A stretch of DNA of 64,000 nt from Bradyrhizobium sp. CB1650 (lineage in GTDB: Bacteria; Pseudomonadota; Alphaproteobacteria; Rhizobiales; Xanthobacteraceae): positions 1,178,001 to 1,242,000 of the forward strand of contig NZ_CP121695.1 of NCBI RefSeq assembly GCF_029761915.1, given 5' to 3'. The position numbers and the translations under genes are program-made. Below, one piece after another: positions 35,121 to 43,228 of this stretch. How positions within the stretch are numbered: position 1 is the stretch's first letter; every line of letters begins with the position of its first letter. Below the pieces are notes generated by a model. That model saw only the letters and a list, made by a program, of their open reading frames with translations. It did no database searches and was not told where the DNA came from.

Positions 35121-36311
35121 ATGCATCACATCCCGATTCGACGCGCCCTGACGCTGGTTCCATTCGCGCTCGTCCTGCTCGCGCCGGCGGCGCCTGCCCA
35201 GGATTCCGCCGCGCTGCCGCCGGCGGTCAGGAACGCGATGGCGCAAGCCTCGCCGCAGGCGATCGCCGAATATCGCCGCAAGCTCGCGGAATATCAGGAG
35301 GCGCGCGCCGCCTTCGACGCCGAGGCCGGCGCCTATTGGAGCCAGATCTCGGAGAAGCGGCGCACCCGCAACGCCAAGCGGCGCAGCGGACAGCAGGTCA
35401 CGCTCGATGACTACGTGCTCGAGCATCCGCCACTCTATACCGGGCCGAAGCGGCCGGTGAACCCGGAGCCGGAGGAAGCGCCGGAGCGCCCCGCCCGAAA
35501 GCCTATACCCGTGGTCGCCGATTTTCTGCGCGCGGCGCAGGAGCAATATCAGTTCACGCCGCAACGCCCGACATCGGAAGTCGAGTTCAAGCGCGCTTAT
35601 GCGCGCTACGCGCTCGCCTCCGGGCTTACGCGCGAGCAGGCGGTGCGGGTCTATTCTTTCGAGACCGGCGGCACCGGCAATTACGACGTGCAATCGGGAA
35701 TTGAGCATGGCGGCAAGCGCGCAATCTCGACCGCGGTCGGCTACAACCAGTTGCTCACGACCAACAGCGTCGAGCTGCTGGCCGAGCAGGGCCACGAATT
35801 GATCCGTGCGCTCGGTGAGAAGGTGGCGCAGACCTCGGGGCCGGCGCGCAAGCCGCTCGAGTACAAGCTCGCCGTGCTGAAGCGCATGGTGGCGCATGCA
35901 AAGTCGGTGCCCGACACCTGGTCGGAGCACGAGAAGATCGGCAACACCGCGCAGGGCTGGGCCATGCATGCGATGGTGCTCGATATCGATGTCGGGCCGA
36001 TGCTCCAGACCCACAAGCTGTTGACGTCCGTGCTGTTCGCCCGCGCCAAGGGCTACACCCGTCCGCTCACCGCCGCCGAGCTCGAGATGATGAACCTCAC
36101 CGGCGACGGCACCGGGCTCGACATGGTGACGATGCCTTCAGCGATGCGCGAGCAGGTGCCGACCGCGAACTTCTTCCAGCGCGGCGGCTATGAACGCAAC
36201 CCGGTCGCGATCCGCCACAACACGGTGGCAAAATTGCTCGCGGTGACCGATGCGCGGATGGATTCGAACAGCAGCAATGCCGGAGCGCGGGAGTTGGCGG
36301 GGGCGTTTTAG
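35121..36311 (+). CDS. exported protein, possible lysozyme-like fold
   Basis: A 396-residue exported protein with a signal peptide (MHHIPIRRALTLVPFALVLLAPAAPAQ). An early coiled-coil-like region (IAEYRRKLAEYQEARAAFDA) and a Pro-rich linker lead into a domain with VYSFETGGTGNYDVQ followed by GYNQLLTTNSVELL. A Glu in ETGG and the later GYNQLL are arranged as in lytic transglycosylases, so a peptidoglycan role is possible but unproved. A basic aaggg ribosome binding site precedes ATG 35121. Confidence 0.65.
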   Translation: MHHIPIRRALTLVPFALVLLAPAAPAQDSAALPPAVRNAMAQASPQAIAEYRRKLAEYQEARAAFDAEAGAYWSQISEKRRTRNAKRRSGQQVTLDDYVLEHPPLYTGPKRPVNPEPEEAPERPARKPIPVVADFLRAAQEQYQFTPQRPTSEVEFKRAYARYALASGLTREQAVRVYSFETGGTGNYDVQSGIEHGGKRAISTAVGYNQLLTTNSVELLAEQGHELIRALGEKVAQTSGPARKPLEYKLAVLKRMVAHAKSVPDTWSEHEKIGNTAQGWAMHAMVLDIDVGPMLQTHKLLTSVLFARAKGYTRPLTAAELEMMNLTGDGTGLDMVTMPSAMREQVPTANFFQRGGYERNPVAIRHNTVAKLLAVTDARMDSNSSNAGARELAGAF

Positions 36312-36332
36312 GCCGCGTCGGAACAGGTCTCT

Positions 36333-36497
36333 GTCATGCCCCGCGACCCGGCTACGCCAAGGCTTCGCCGGGCTTCGGTCTAGGGGCGCCGAAGCTTTAG
36401 CGTAGGTGGCAGGCGGGGCATCCAGTACGCTGCGGCTCCTCCGTATCCCATCACGGCCTCTGGAATACTGGATCACCCGCTTTCGCGGGTGATGACA
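36333..36497. repeat. palindromic repeat family 2, copy 1
   Basis: Starts gtcatgccccgcgaccc and contains ggcttcgccggggcttcgg-like and gccgaagctttagcgtagg segments, ending in a separate hairpin cacccgctttcgcgggtg. Related copies lie at 47874-47973 and 52095-52261. Confidence 0.7.
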
Positions 36498-36525
36498 CCG
36501 AGTGTGTGGCGGCGCCGCCGCGCCC

Positions 36526-36828
36526 TTACTGATCCGGCCCGAACTTGAACCGCCCGTCGCCTTCGAGATAGGGGCCGCTGCGCATGTAGAGCTGGCCGTT
36601 GTGGCCGATGAAGAACAGCGTGCCCCGCGGCACTTTCTTGGCGCCCTTCAAGAGCTCGCCGGCATTGCTGGTGCCCATCTTGTAGGAAAAGGTCTTGCCC
36701 TCCTTGTCATAGGCATAACCCATGTCGGGTTTGAGCTCCCACGGCGTCGCCGCTGTCTGCGCGAGCGCCGGCGCGGCGAAAGCGCCGAGCATGGCTGCGA
36801 CTGCAAATGTCTTCGTTGAAAATGCCAT
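36526..36828 (-). CDS. small exported hypothetical protein
   Basis: A 100-residue protein with a signal peptide (MAFSTKTFAVAAMLGAFAAPALAQ). The mature part of about 76 residues contains GYAYDKEGKTFSYKMGTSNAGELLKG and LFFIGHNGQLYMRSGPYLEG, suggesting a small beta-rich periplasmic protein. I do not recognise the family. Confidence 0.65.
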   Translation of the reverse strand: MAFSTKTFAVAAMLGAFAAPALAQTAATPWELKPDMGYAYDKEGKTFSYKMGTSNAGELLKGAKKVPRGTLFFIGHNGQLYMRSGPYLEGDGRFKFGPDQ

Positions 36829-37025
36829 CTTCCATCCTCCCCATCATGCGGGGCCAGCAGGCTTGAACAAATCACGAACGACGCATCCGGGTCAATCCGC
36901 GATCACCACTGCGGTGCATCACGTCTCGCCCAGCAGTTTGTGATTTTCCCTTCGTCCCCGCGCGACTATGTTCCGCTTTCCGTTTAGAACGCAACTCGAC
37001 AAAAATATTGGTGGGGATGATTCGG

Positions 37026-37505
37026 ATGCGTCATGTCATTAAAATCTGCGCGGCCGCCGCGCTCTCGCTGGCGATGCTCGCGCCGGCTGCCCGGGCCGAT
37101 GATTACCAGCTCAGCCACAACCAGAGGATTTCCTGCAGCCGTGGCCTTGCCCCCGGCAAGCTCAACACCGCAACCTGCAAGTCCTACACCTACCTGTTCA
37201 ACACCAAGACCTCGGAATATTTCCGCTGCCAGGTCTCGCTGGCACTGACCCGCGACAACAAGGAAGTGATCAACGTGCAGACCGACGGCGGCTGCACCAA
37301 GAAGCCGCGCATCTTCGAGACCGACGGCCATTACGATTTCGACGCGACAGAGACCGAGCCGCCGAACACCAACTCGTTCTTCGGTCCCGGTGGCTATTCG
37401 GTCTGGGCCGCCGACGTCACCGCGCAGAAGATCCGCGGCTGCATCATCGTCTCCTCCGGCCTCGGCTCCGACATCTCCAAGTGCCTGGACATGACGTTCC
37501 AGTAA
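37026..37505 (+). CDS. exported cysteine-containing hypothetical protein
   Basis: A 159-residue protein with a signal peptide (MRHVIKICAAAALSLAMLAPAARA). The mature part carries five cysteines (ISCSRG, ATCKSY, FRCQVS, GGCTKK, RGCIIV plus a late KCLDM), suited to disulfides in the periplasm. Starts at 37017 or 37026 are both possible; the second has gggga about eight bases upstream. The stop codon falls inside a 13-bp tandem repeat (37499-37543). Confidence 0.68.
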   Translation: MRHVIKICAAAALSLAMLAPAARADDYQLSHNQRISCSRGLAPGKLNTATCKSYTYLFNTKTSEYFRCQVSLALTRDNKEVINVQTDGGCTKKPRIFETDGHYDFDATETEPPNTNSFFGPGGYSVWAADVTAQKIRGCIIVSSGLGSDISKCLDMTFQ

Positions 37506-37543
37506 GACTTGCCAGTAAGACTTGCCAGTAAGACTTGCCAGTG
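37499..37543. repeat. 13-bp tandem repeat overlapping a stop codon
   Basis: The unit ccagtaagacttg occurs three times in a row, followed by ccagt. The first unit contains the last codon and TAA stop of the exported protein, so copy number changes would not alter the protein. Confidence 0.85.
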
Positions 37544-37739
37544 ACGGCAGCGCACGCTCGAGCCTGACGCGTTCGAGCGTGCGTCCTGCCGTCCGGCTGC
37601 GCCACGTCGCCGCACCCGCCGGTTCCACCAAGGTCGTGCTCGAACAGCCGCCTCCCGCAGCCCTGTTTTGCCTTTTGGATGGGTTGACCCGCTTCTTCCA
37701 TCCGGCCAATTTCGCCGCCGTTTGGGGAGTTCAAATATC

Positions 37740-38687
37740 ATGAAATTGAAGTTTTTCGGCGTGGCCGCGGCTCTTGCTCTGGCGGCGCCGGCACCTAGCG
37801 CGCATGCGCAGTCGTTCATCAACGTCCTGACCGGCGGCACCTCCGGCGTCTATTATCCGCTCGGGGTCGCAATCGGGAAGATCTACGGCGACAAGATTCC
37901 GAACGTGAAGACGCAGGTGCAGGCCACCAAGGCGTCGGTCGAAAACCTGATCCTGCTGCAGCAGGGCCGCGGCGAACTGGCGTTCACGCTGGGTGACTCG
38001 CTCAAGGCCGCCTGGGAGGGCGACGAGGAAGCCGGGTTCAAGAACAAGCTCGACAAGCTGCGCACCATCGGCGCGATCTATCCGAACTACATCCAGATCG
38101 TCGCCACCGCCGATTCCGGCATCAAGACGCTGGCGGACCTCAAGGGCAAGAGCCTGTCGGTCGGCGCGCCGAAATCCGGAACCGAGCTCAATTCGCGCGC
38201 GATCCTCGCCGCCGCCGGCATGAGCTACAAGGATCTCGGCAAGGTGGAGTATCTGCCCTTCGCCGAATCCGTCGACCTCATGAAGAACCGGCAGCTCAAT
38301 GCGACGCTGCAATCGGCCGGTCTCGGCGTCGCCTCGCTGAAGGATCTCTCGACTTCGAGTCCGATCACGGTGGTGGCGGTACCGAAGGAGACCGTCGACA
38401 AGATCGGCCCGCCCTTCATCTCGGCGATCATTCCCGCCAACACCTATACCGGCCAGGACAAGGACGTGCCGACCGCGGCCGTGGTCAACTATCTCGTGAC
38501 CAGTTCGGCGGTGTCGGATGATCTCGCCTATCAGATGACCAAGCTGGTCTATGAGTCGCTGCCGGAACTCGCCAACGCGCATGCCGCGGGCAAGGAGATC
38601 AAGCTTGAGACGGCCGCCAGCGGCAGCCCGGTTCCGCTGCACCCCGGCGCGACCCGCTACTACAAGGAAAAGGGGCTGATCAAGTAA
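37740..38687 (+). CDS. TAXI-family TRAP transporter solute-binding protein
   Basis: A 315-residue periplasmic binding protein of the TAXI type. After the signal peptide (MKLKFFGVAAALALAAPAPSAHAQ) comes INVLTGGTSGVYYPLGVAIGKIY, the diagnostic family start, and later LADLKGKSLSVGAPKSGTELNSRAIL. TAXI proteins feed Na+-coupled fused TRAP permeases with dicarboxylates, glutamate or similar acids. The permease follows 152 bases later, after a palindromic repeat. Confidence 0.93.
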   Translation: MKLKFFGVAAALALAAPAPSAHAQSFINVLTGGTSGVYYPLGVAIGKIYGDKIPNVKTQVQATKASVENLILLQQGRGELAFTLGDSLKAAWEGDEEAGFKNKLDKLRTIGAIYPNYIQIVATADSGIKTLADLKGKSLSVGAPKSGTELNSRAILAAAGMSYKDLGKVEYLPFAESVDLMKNRQLNATLQSAGLGVASLKDLSTSSPITVVAVPKETVDKIGPPFISAIIPANTYTGQDKDVPTAAVVNYLVTSSAVSDDLAYQMTKLVYESLPELANAHAAGKEIKLETAASGSPVPLHPGATRYYKEKGLIK

Positions 38688-38698
38688 CTCTCTCCAAG

Positions 38699-38779
38699 GT
38701 CATTCCGGGTTCGGCTCTTACGAGCCGCCCCGGAATGACGGAGTGAACGTGGATGCCCGGGGCAAGCCCGGGCATGACG
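38699..38779. repeat. palindromic repeats between TAXI and TRAP permease genes
   Basis: gtcattccggg with ccccggaatgac (38699-38738), then gatgcccggg with cccgggcatgac (38752-38779). The two hairpins lie inside the transporter operon and could set the ratio of binding protein to permease. Confidence 0.75.
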
Positions 38780-38839
38780 TATTCAGGGCCCAGCGCGAAT
38801 GCTGTAAGAACGCCCCTATCAGGGCGCGGGGACATATCG

Positions 38840-40948
38840 ATGTTGCAGGCAGAGGGCGCGGAAGCGCCCATCAAGGTTGAATTCGACAATTTCGAGCACG
38901 GTTTCCCGGAAGGATTCGGCCCGGGCTGGTGGGGCAATCTCGCCTACTGGATCGGCATCGCCTTTGCCTGCTTCCAGCTCTATGTCGCCGCCTTCAACTA
39001 TCTGCCGAGCCAGGTGGTGCGCGGCGTCCATGTCGGCTTCCTGCTGCTGCTCACCTTCGGCCTGATCGCCAATTTCACTGCGAAGAGCGACCTCGGCCGC
39101 GGTTTCGGCTGGCTGATCGGCGGCGCCGGCTTCCTCTGCGGGCTCTATCAGTGGATCTTCTACGCCGACCTGATCGCGCGCGACGGCGATCCGACCCGGC
39201 TCGATCTCGCCGTCGGCACGCTGCTCGCGGTGCTGATCTTCGAAGGCACGCGACGGCTGATGGGCGCGGCGCTGCCGCTGATGTGCGGCGCGTGTCTGGT
39301 TTACTGGTTCTTCGGCCAGTACCTGCCGTCGCCGCTCAACCATCGCGGCTATGACTTCGACCAGATCGTCACGCATTTGTCCTTCGGCACCGAAGGCTTC
39401 TACGGCGTGCCGATCTACGTCTCGGCGACCTACATCTTCCTGTTCATCCTGTTCGGCTCGTTCCTGGAGCGCGCCGGCATGATCCAGCTCTTCACCGACG
39501 TCTCGCTCGGCCTGTTCGGACGCACCCGCGGCGGTCCGGCCAAGGTCGCCGTGTTCGCCTCGGGCATGATGGGCACGATCTCCGGCTCCGGTGTCGCCAA
39601 CGTCGTCACCGTCGGCCAGTTCACGATCCCGCTGATGATCAAGTTCGGCTACCGCCGCGCCTTCGCGGCCGGTGTCGAGGCCACGGCCTCGATGGGCGGA
39701 CAGATCATGCCGCCGGTGATGGGCGCGGTCGCCTTCATCATGGCGGAGACGCTCGGCGTCGCCTACTCGGAGATCGTCAAGGCAGCCGCGATCCCCGCCA
39801 TCCTCTATTTCGCCTCCGCCTTCTGGATGGTGCATCTGGAGGCCGGCAAGCATGGCCTCACCGGCATGAAGCGCGCGGAGATCCCGAGCGCCTGGAAGGC
39901 GCTGGTGACGCGCTGGTACCTCGTGCTGCCGCTCGCAGCCCTGGTCTACATGCTGTTCGAAGGCTTTACGCCGCTCTATGCCGGCAGCATGGGCCTCGCG
40001 CTGACGGTGGCGTTGATCCTGGGCACCAGCATCACGGCGGGCGTCTCGGCCACGGGCATCCGCTACATCTTCTGGGTCGGCCTCGCGCTCGTCGTCGCCG
40101 CGCTGTCGCGCGACGGCCTGCAGATCGTGCCGGTCGCGGGCGTCGTCGTCCTGCTGATCGTCATCACCGCCTTCGTCCGCGGCGGCTTTGCGGCCTTGCG
40201 CGCCTGCCGCGACTCGCTGGCCGAGAGCGCGAAATCCGCCATCACAGTCGGCATGGCCTGCGCCATCGTCGGCGTCATCATCGGGATGATGTCGCAGACC
40301 GGCGTCGGCACCATCTTCGGCGGCTGGGTGATCGGGCTTGGCGAGAAGAGCCTGTTCCTGGCGCTGATCATGACCATGCTGCTGTCGATCCTGCTCGGCA
40401 CCGGCATCCCGACGATCCCGACCTACATCATCACCGCTGCGCTTGCCGCGCCTGCGCTCGCCAAGTTGGGGGTGCCCCTGATCGCGAGCCACATGTTCGC
40501 GTTCTACTACGGCATCATGGCCGATCTCTCGCCTCCGGTCGCTCTGGCCGCGCTTGCGGCGGCGCCGATCGCGAAGGAGAATCCCGACAAGATCGGCTGG
40601 GAAGCGATGCGCATTGCGCTCGCCGGCTACGTCATCCCCTTCATCTTCGTCTATTCGCCCGCCCTGATGCTGCAGGCCGGCGATCCCATGGCGGCAAAGC
40701 TCGGCTTCTACGGCGCGGTAGCGCTTGCCAGCCTCAAGGCGCTGGTGTCGATCGCGCTGTTCGGGATGGTCGCGATCGGCTTCCTGTACACGCGCCTGAC
40801 ATTGATCGAACGTCTGGTCGCGCTTGGCGCCGCACTTTGCCTGCTCGGTGACTTCCCGTTCAGCGACACCGCGGGCTTCGTGCTCTCCGCTGCACTCGTG
40901 CTGTGGCAATGGCGGCAGCGCCCACCGGCAGCGATCGAGGCGGTGTGA
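38840..40948 (+). CDS. fused TRAP transporter permease (4TM/12TM)
   Basis: A 702-residue inner-membrane protein with about 16-18 hydrophobic helices, which fuses the small (DctQ) and large (DctM) TRAP subunits, as expected for TAXI systems. Typical stretches are GMMGTISGSGVANVVTVGQF, ATASMGGQIMPPVMGAVAFIMAE and LLSILLGTGIPTIPTYII. ATG 38840 gives the correct N terminus. A GTG start of the DUF1850 gene overlaps its stop. Confidence 0.94.
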   Translation: MLQAEGAEAPIKVEFDNFEHGFPEGFGPGWWGNLAYWIGIAFACFQLYVAAFNYLPSQVVRGVHVGFLLLLTFGLIANFTAKSDLGRGFGWLIGGAGFLCGLYQWIFYADLIARDGDPTRLDLAVGTLLAVLIFEGTRRLMGAALPLMCGACLVYWFFGQYLPSPLNHRGYDFDQIVTHLSFGTEGFYGVPIYVSATYIFLFILFGSFLERAGMIQLFTDVSLGLFGRTRGGPAKVAVFASGMMGTISGSGVANVVTVGQFTIPLMIKFGYRRAFAAGVEATASMGGQIMPPVMGAVAFIMAETLGVAYSEIVKAAAIPAILYFASAFWMVHLEAGKHGLTGMKRAEIPSAWKALVTRWYLVLPLAALVYMLFEGFTPLYAGSMGLALTVALILGTSITAGVSATGIRYIFWVGLALVVAALSRDGLQIVPVAGVVVLLIVITAFVRGGFAALRACRDSLAESAKSAITVGMACAIVGVIIGMMSQTGVGTIFGGWVIGLGEKSLFLALIMTMLLSILLGTGIPTIPTYIITAALAAPALAKLGVPLIASHMFAFYYGIMADLSPPVALAALAAAPIAKENPDKIGWEAMRIALAGYVIPFIFVYSPALMLQAGDPMAAKLGFYGAVALASLKALVSIALFGMVAIGFLYTRLTLIERLVALGAALCLLGDFPFSDTAGFVLSAALVLWQWRQRPPAAIEAV

Positions 40949-41322
40949 GCCTCTGCTTTGCGACAGTGGGAGCTGTGAAGGCGCTGGCGCTCGCCGCCTT
41001 CACGCTGGTCTGGACGCATTCGATCGAGAAGGTCGATTGGCAGGAGGACTGGCGGGTGACGTCCGCCGGTCTCGAGCTCGTACAGGCGAGGGTAAAAGGC
41101 ACGGGAGCCGGCATGGAGCCGCCGCCGGAAGCGCGGCTCATTGACGGCTGGTTTCAATGGCAGCCGAAACGCGAACCCATGCAGGAAGTCGTGCTCGGCA
41201 ATTCCGGCGCGGCCGGCGAATGGCGGTTGTGCAGCGAGGGGACGTGCCGGACATTGTCGGAGATCATCGGCCATCCGATCGGTGCTAACGTCACCAAGAT
41301 GAAGATCTGCAACGATCCGTAG
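40945..41322 (+). CDS. DUF1850 domain-containing protein
   Basis: A 125-residue protein with an N-terminal hydrophobic segment (FATVGAVKALALAAFTLVW). The DUF1850 core shows WTHSIEKVDWQEDWRV and LVQARVKGTGAGMEPPPEA. DUF1850 genes regularly follow fused TAXI-TRAP permeases. The GTG at 40945 overlaps the permease TGA (GTGA), with gagg a few bases upstream, and is preferred over earlier starts within the permease gene. Confidence 0.83.
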   Translation: MSLCFATVGAVKALALAAFTLVWTHSIEKVDWQEDWRVTSAGLELVQARVKGTGAGMEPPPEARLIDGWFQWQPKREPMQEVVLGNSGAAGEWRLCSEGTCRTLSEIIGHPIGANVTKMKICNDP

Positions 41323-41386
41323 CCCGGACGGAGCGAAGCGCGACCCGGGACCGCCGCCCGGAATACGCTGCGCTCCATCCGGGCTG
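41321..41386. repeat. palindromic repeat (agcccgga type)
   Basis: agcccggacggagcgaagcg and cgctgcgctccatccgggct are inverted arms immediately downstream of the DUF1850 stop codon; it may help end transcription. Confidence 0.7.
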
Positions 41387-41412
41387 CAATCACAACAACA
41401 AGGAGAAACGCG

Positions 41413-42219
41413 ATGGATCGGCTCAAGGGCAAGGTTGCGATGGTGGTGGGCGCCGGCTCGATCGGACCCGGCTGGGGCAACGGCAAGGCGACCGCCGTGA
41501 CCTTTGCGCGCGAGGGCGCGCAGGTGTTTTGCGTCGACCGCAACGGCATCGCCGCGGAAGAGACCGCGAAGATCATCACGGACGAGGGCGGTAAGGCCAC
41601 CGCGTTTACCGCCGACGTCTCACGCGCGAACGAGATCGAGGCGATGGTCGCAGCGTGCCTGAAGGCTTACGGCCGCATCGACGTGCTCGACAACAATGTC
41701 GGCATCGCCGAGATGGGCAGCGTGGTCGAGGTGACCGAGGAGAGCTGGGACCGCGTCTTCAGCGTCAACCTCAAGAGCGCCTATTTCGCCATGAAGCACG
41801 TCATCCCCGTGATGGTGAAGCAGGGCGGCGGCTCGATCATCAACATCTCCTCGATCGCCTCGATCCGCCACATGGGTATCTCCTACGTCACCTACGGCAC
41901 CTCGAAGGCGGCGATGAACCAGATGACCCGCACCACCGCGATCGAGTTCGCGCCCCAGCATGTGCGCGTCAACGCGATCCTGCCCGGTCTGATGAAGACG
42001 CCGATGGTCGCGCATTCCGCGGGGCTCGCCGCCAGCTACGCCAAGGGCGATGTCGAGGCGATGTGGCGCGCCCGCGACGCCCAGGTGCCGATGGGCCATA
42101 TGGGCGACGCCTGGGATGTCGCCAATGCCGCGCTGTTCCTGGCCTCGGACGAGTCGAAATATGTGACGGGGATCGAGCTGGTGGTCGACGGCGGGATCAC
42201 CTGCAAGGCGGGGGCGTAG
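41413..42219 (+). CDS. SDR-family NAD(P)-dependent oxidoreductase
   Basis: A 268-residue classical short-chain dehydrogenase. The cofactor loop VVGAGSIGPGWGNG is a variant of TGxxxGxG, DVLDNNVGIAE replaces the usual NNAG, the catalytic Ser is in NISSIASI and Tyr/Lys in YGTSKAA. An AAGGAG ribosome binding site lies seven bases before the ATG. Substrate not deducible; the C terminus ELVVDGGITCKAG is standard. Confidence 0.92.
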   Translation: MDRLKGKVAMVVGAGSIGPGWGNGKATAVTFAREGAQVFCVDRNGIAAEETAKIITDEGGKATAFTADVSRANEIEAMVAACLKAYGRIDVLDNNVGIAEMGSVVEVTEESWDRVFSVNLKSAYFAMKHVIPVMVKQGGGSIINISSIASIRHMGISYVTYGTSKAAMNQMTRTTAIEFAPQHVRVNAILPGLMKTPMVAHSAGLAASYAKGDVEAMWRARDAQVPMGHMGDAWDVANAALFLASDESKYVTGIELVVDGGITCKAGA

Positions 42220-42234
42220 CCGTGGCCGCTCCAT

Positions 42235-42313
42235 CGTCGTCCCGGACAAGCGTAGCGTCGGGCAGCGCGTAGCGCTGTCCCGGGAAATGGGTCCTGGCTT
42301 TCGCCAGGACGAC
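42235..42313. repeat. palindromic repeat family 3, copy 2
   Basis: cgtcgtcccggac at the left and atgggtcctggctttcgcc with aggacgac at the right; the right half equals the end of 33775-33916. Confidence 0.7.
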
Positions 42314-42319
42314 ATTTCT

Positions 42320-43090
42320 CTACTGCGCCAGCGCCAGAATGCCACCGGCGAATGCGTGCCATGCCGCGCTTTCGCTGACCGGCCAGTTCAAGACTTTCAC
42401 CGCCAGCATCGCCAGCGTGCCGTAGATGTAGACCGGATGCACCCGACCCTCGGTGCGCCAGTCGCGCACCATGGCGACGACGAGCAGGAGCGAGGCGACG
42501 ATCGCCGGCGCGATGGTGACCGGCACCGGCGGCGGGCCGGGCGGTCCTGGCGGCGCGAGGAAGGTGAGGAACCAGCGCGCGATCGCGGCATCGAGGATCG
42601 AGACCGCGGCGAGCAGCATCAGGCGCTTGTGGATCTCCCCTTTGCGCGTGTTCATGATCGCAAGCACGAAGATCACGGCAAAGAACGCGATCCCGCTCAT
42701 CGGCACGATCGAGAATGCGATGCCGGCCTCTCGCTGCCCGAGGGCAGCCGAATGCTGCATCACATGCACCGAGGCGAGGAAGCCGAAGATCGTCATCGCG
42801 GTCGCGAGCGATACGCCAGCGATGCCGAGCGAACGGTGATTGACCACACGGCCGGACGCCGCGAGCCAGGTCTGGAGCACGAAATAGAGCGTCCAGGTGA
42901 AGAACAGCAGGCCGTGGAAATGAATCACCGGGCTCGCGGAAAAAGTCCGGTGAATGAGCGGCATCCAATAGGTTGGTGCGAAGCCGAGAAAGGCGGTGGC
43001 CGCGCAGGCCAGGGCCATGTGGAAATAAAAATATCGCGCAGGCGACGCAACGCGCGTGCGTACGCGACGATCATCAATCAAGGTTGTCAT
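42320..43090 (-). CDS. seven-TM uncharacterised membrane protein
   Basis: A 256-residue inner-membrane protein with about seven hydrophobic helices. Several His residues lie at helix ends (YFHMALAC, VIHFHGLLFFTW, NHRSLGIAG, KRLMLLA near EIHK), reminiscent of heme-binding cytochrome-like or DUF2306-type proteins. A Pro/Gly-rich loop (APPGPPGPPPVPV) lies between the fifth and sixth helices. Family not certain. Adjacent to the antiporter gene but with 138 bases between. Confidence 0.7.
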   Translation of the reverse strand: MTTLIDDRRVRTRVASPARYFYFHMALACAATAFLGFAPTYWMPLIHRTFSASPVIHFHGLLFFTWTLYFVLQTWLAASGRVVNHRSLGIAGVSLATAMTIFGFLASVHVMQHSAALGQREAGIAFSIVPMSGIAFFAVIFVLAIMNTRKGEIHKRLMLLAAVSILDAAIARWFLTFLAPPGPPGPPPVPVTIAPAIVASLLLVVAMVRDWRTEGRVHPVYIYGTLAMLAVKVLNWPVSESAAWHAFAGGILALAQ

Positions 43091-43163
43091 CAGGAGTTGA
43101 GTCTGAGGAGACGGCGGTTTGGTTCAATGGGAGTATGTGCTCACAAGCCGCCCGACCTCCAGC

Positions 43164-43202
43164 GTCGTCCCGGGCTCGCGCATCGCGCGCCCCGGGACGA
43201 CG
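43164..43202. repeat. short palindrome
   Basis: gtcgtcccgggctcg and cgccccgggacgac form an inverted repeat between two minus-strand genes. Confidence 0.65.
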
Positions 43203-43228
43203 TAGAGTTTGTGGACGTGACGGTGGCC

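Noticed and set aside
38819..40909. A 696-codon open frame antisense to the TRAP permease
   Set aside because: The plus strand encodes a complete permease with family motifs; the antisense frame is Glu/Arg/Gln-rich noise.
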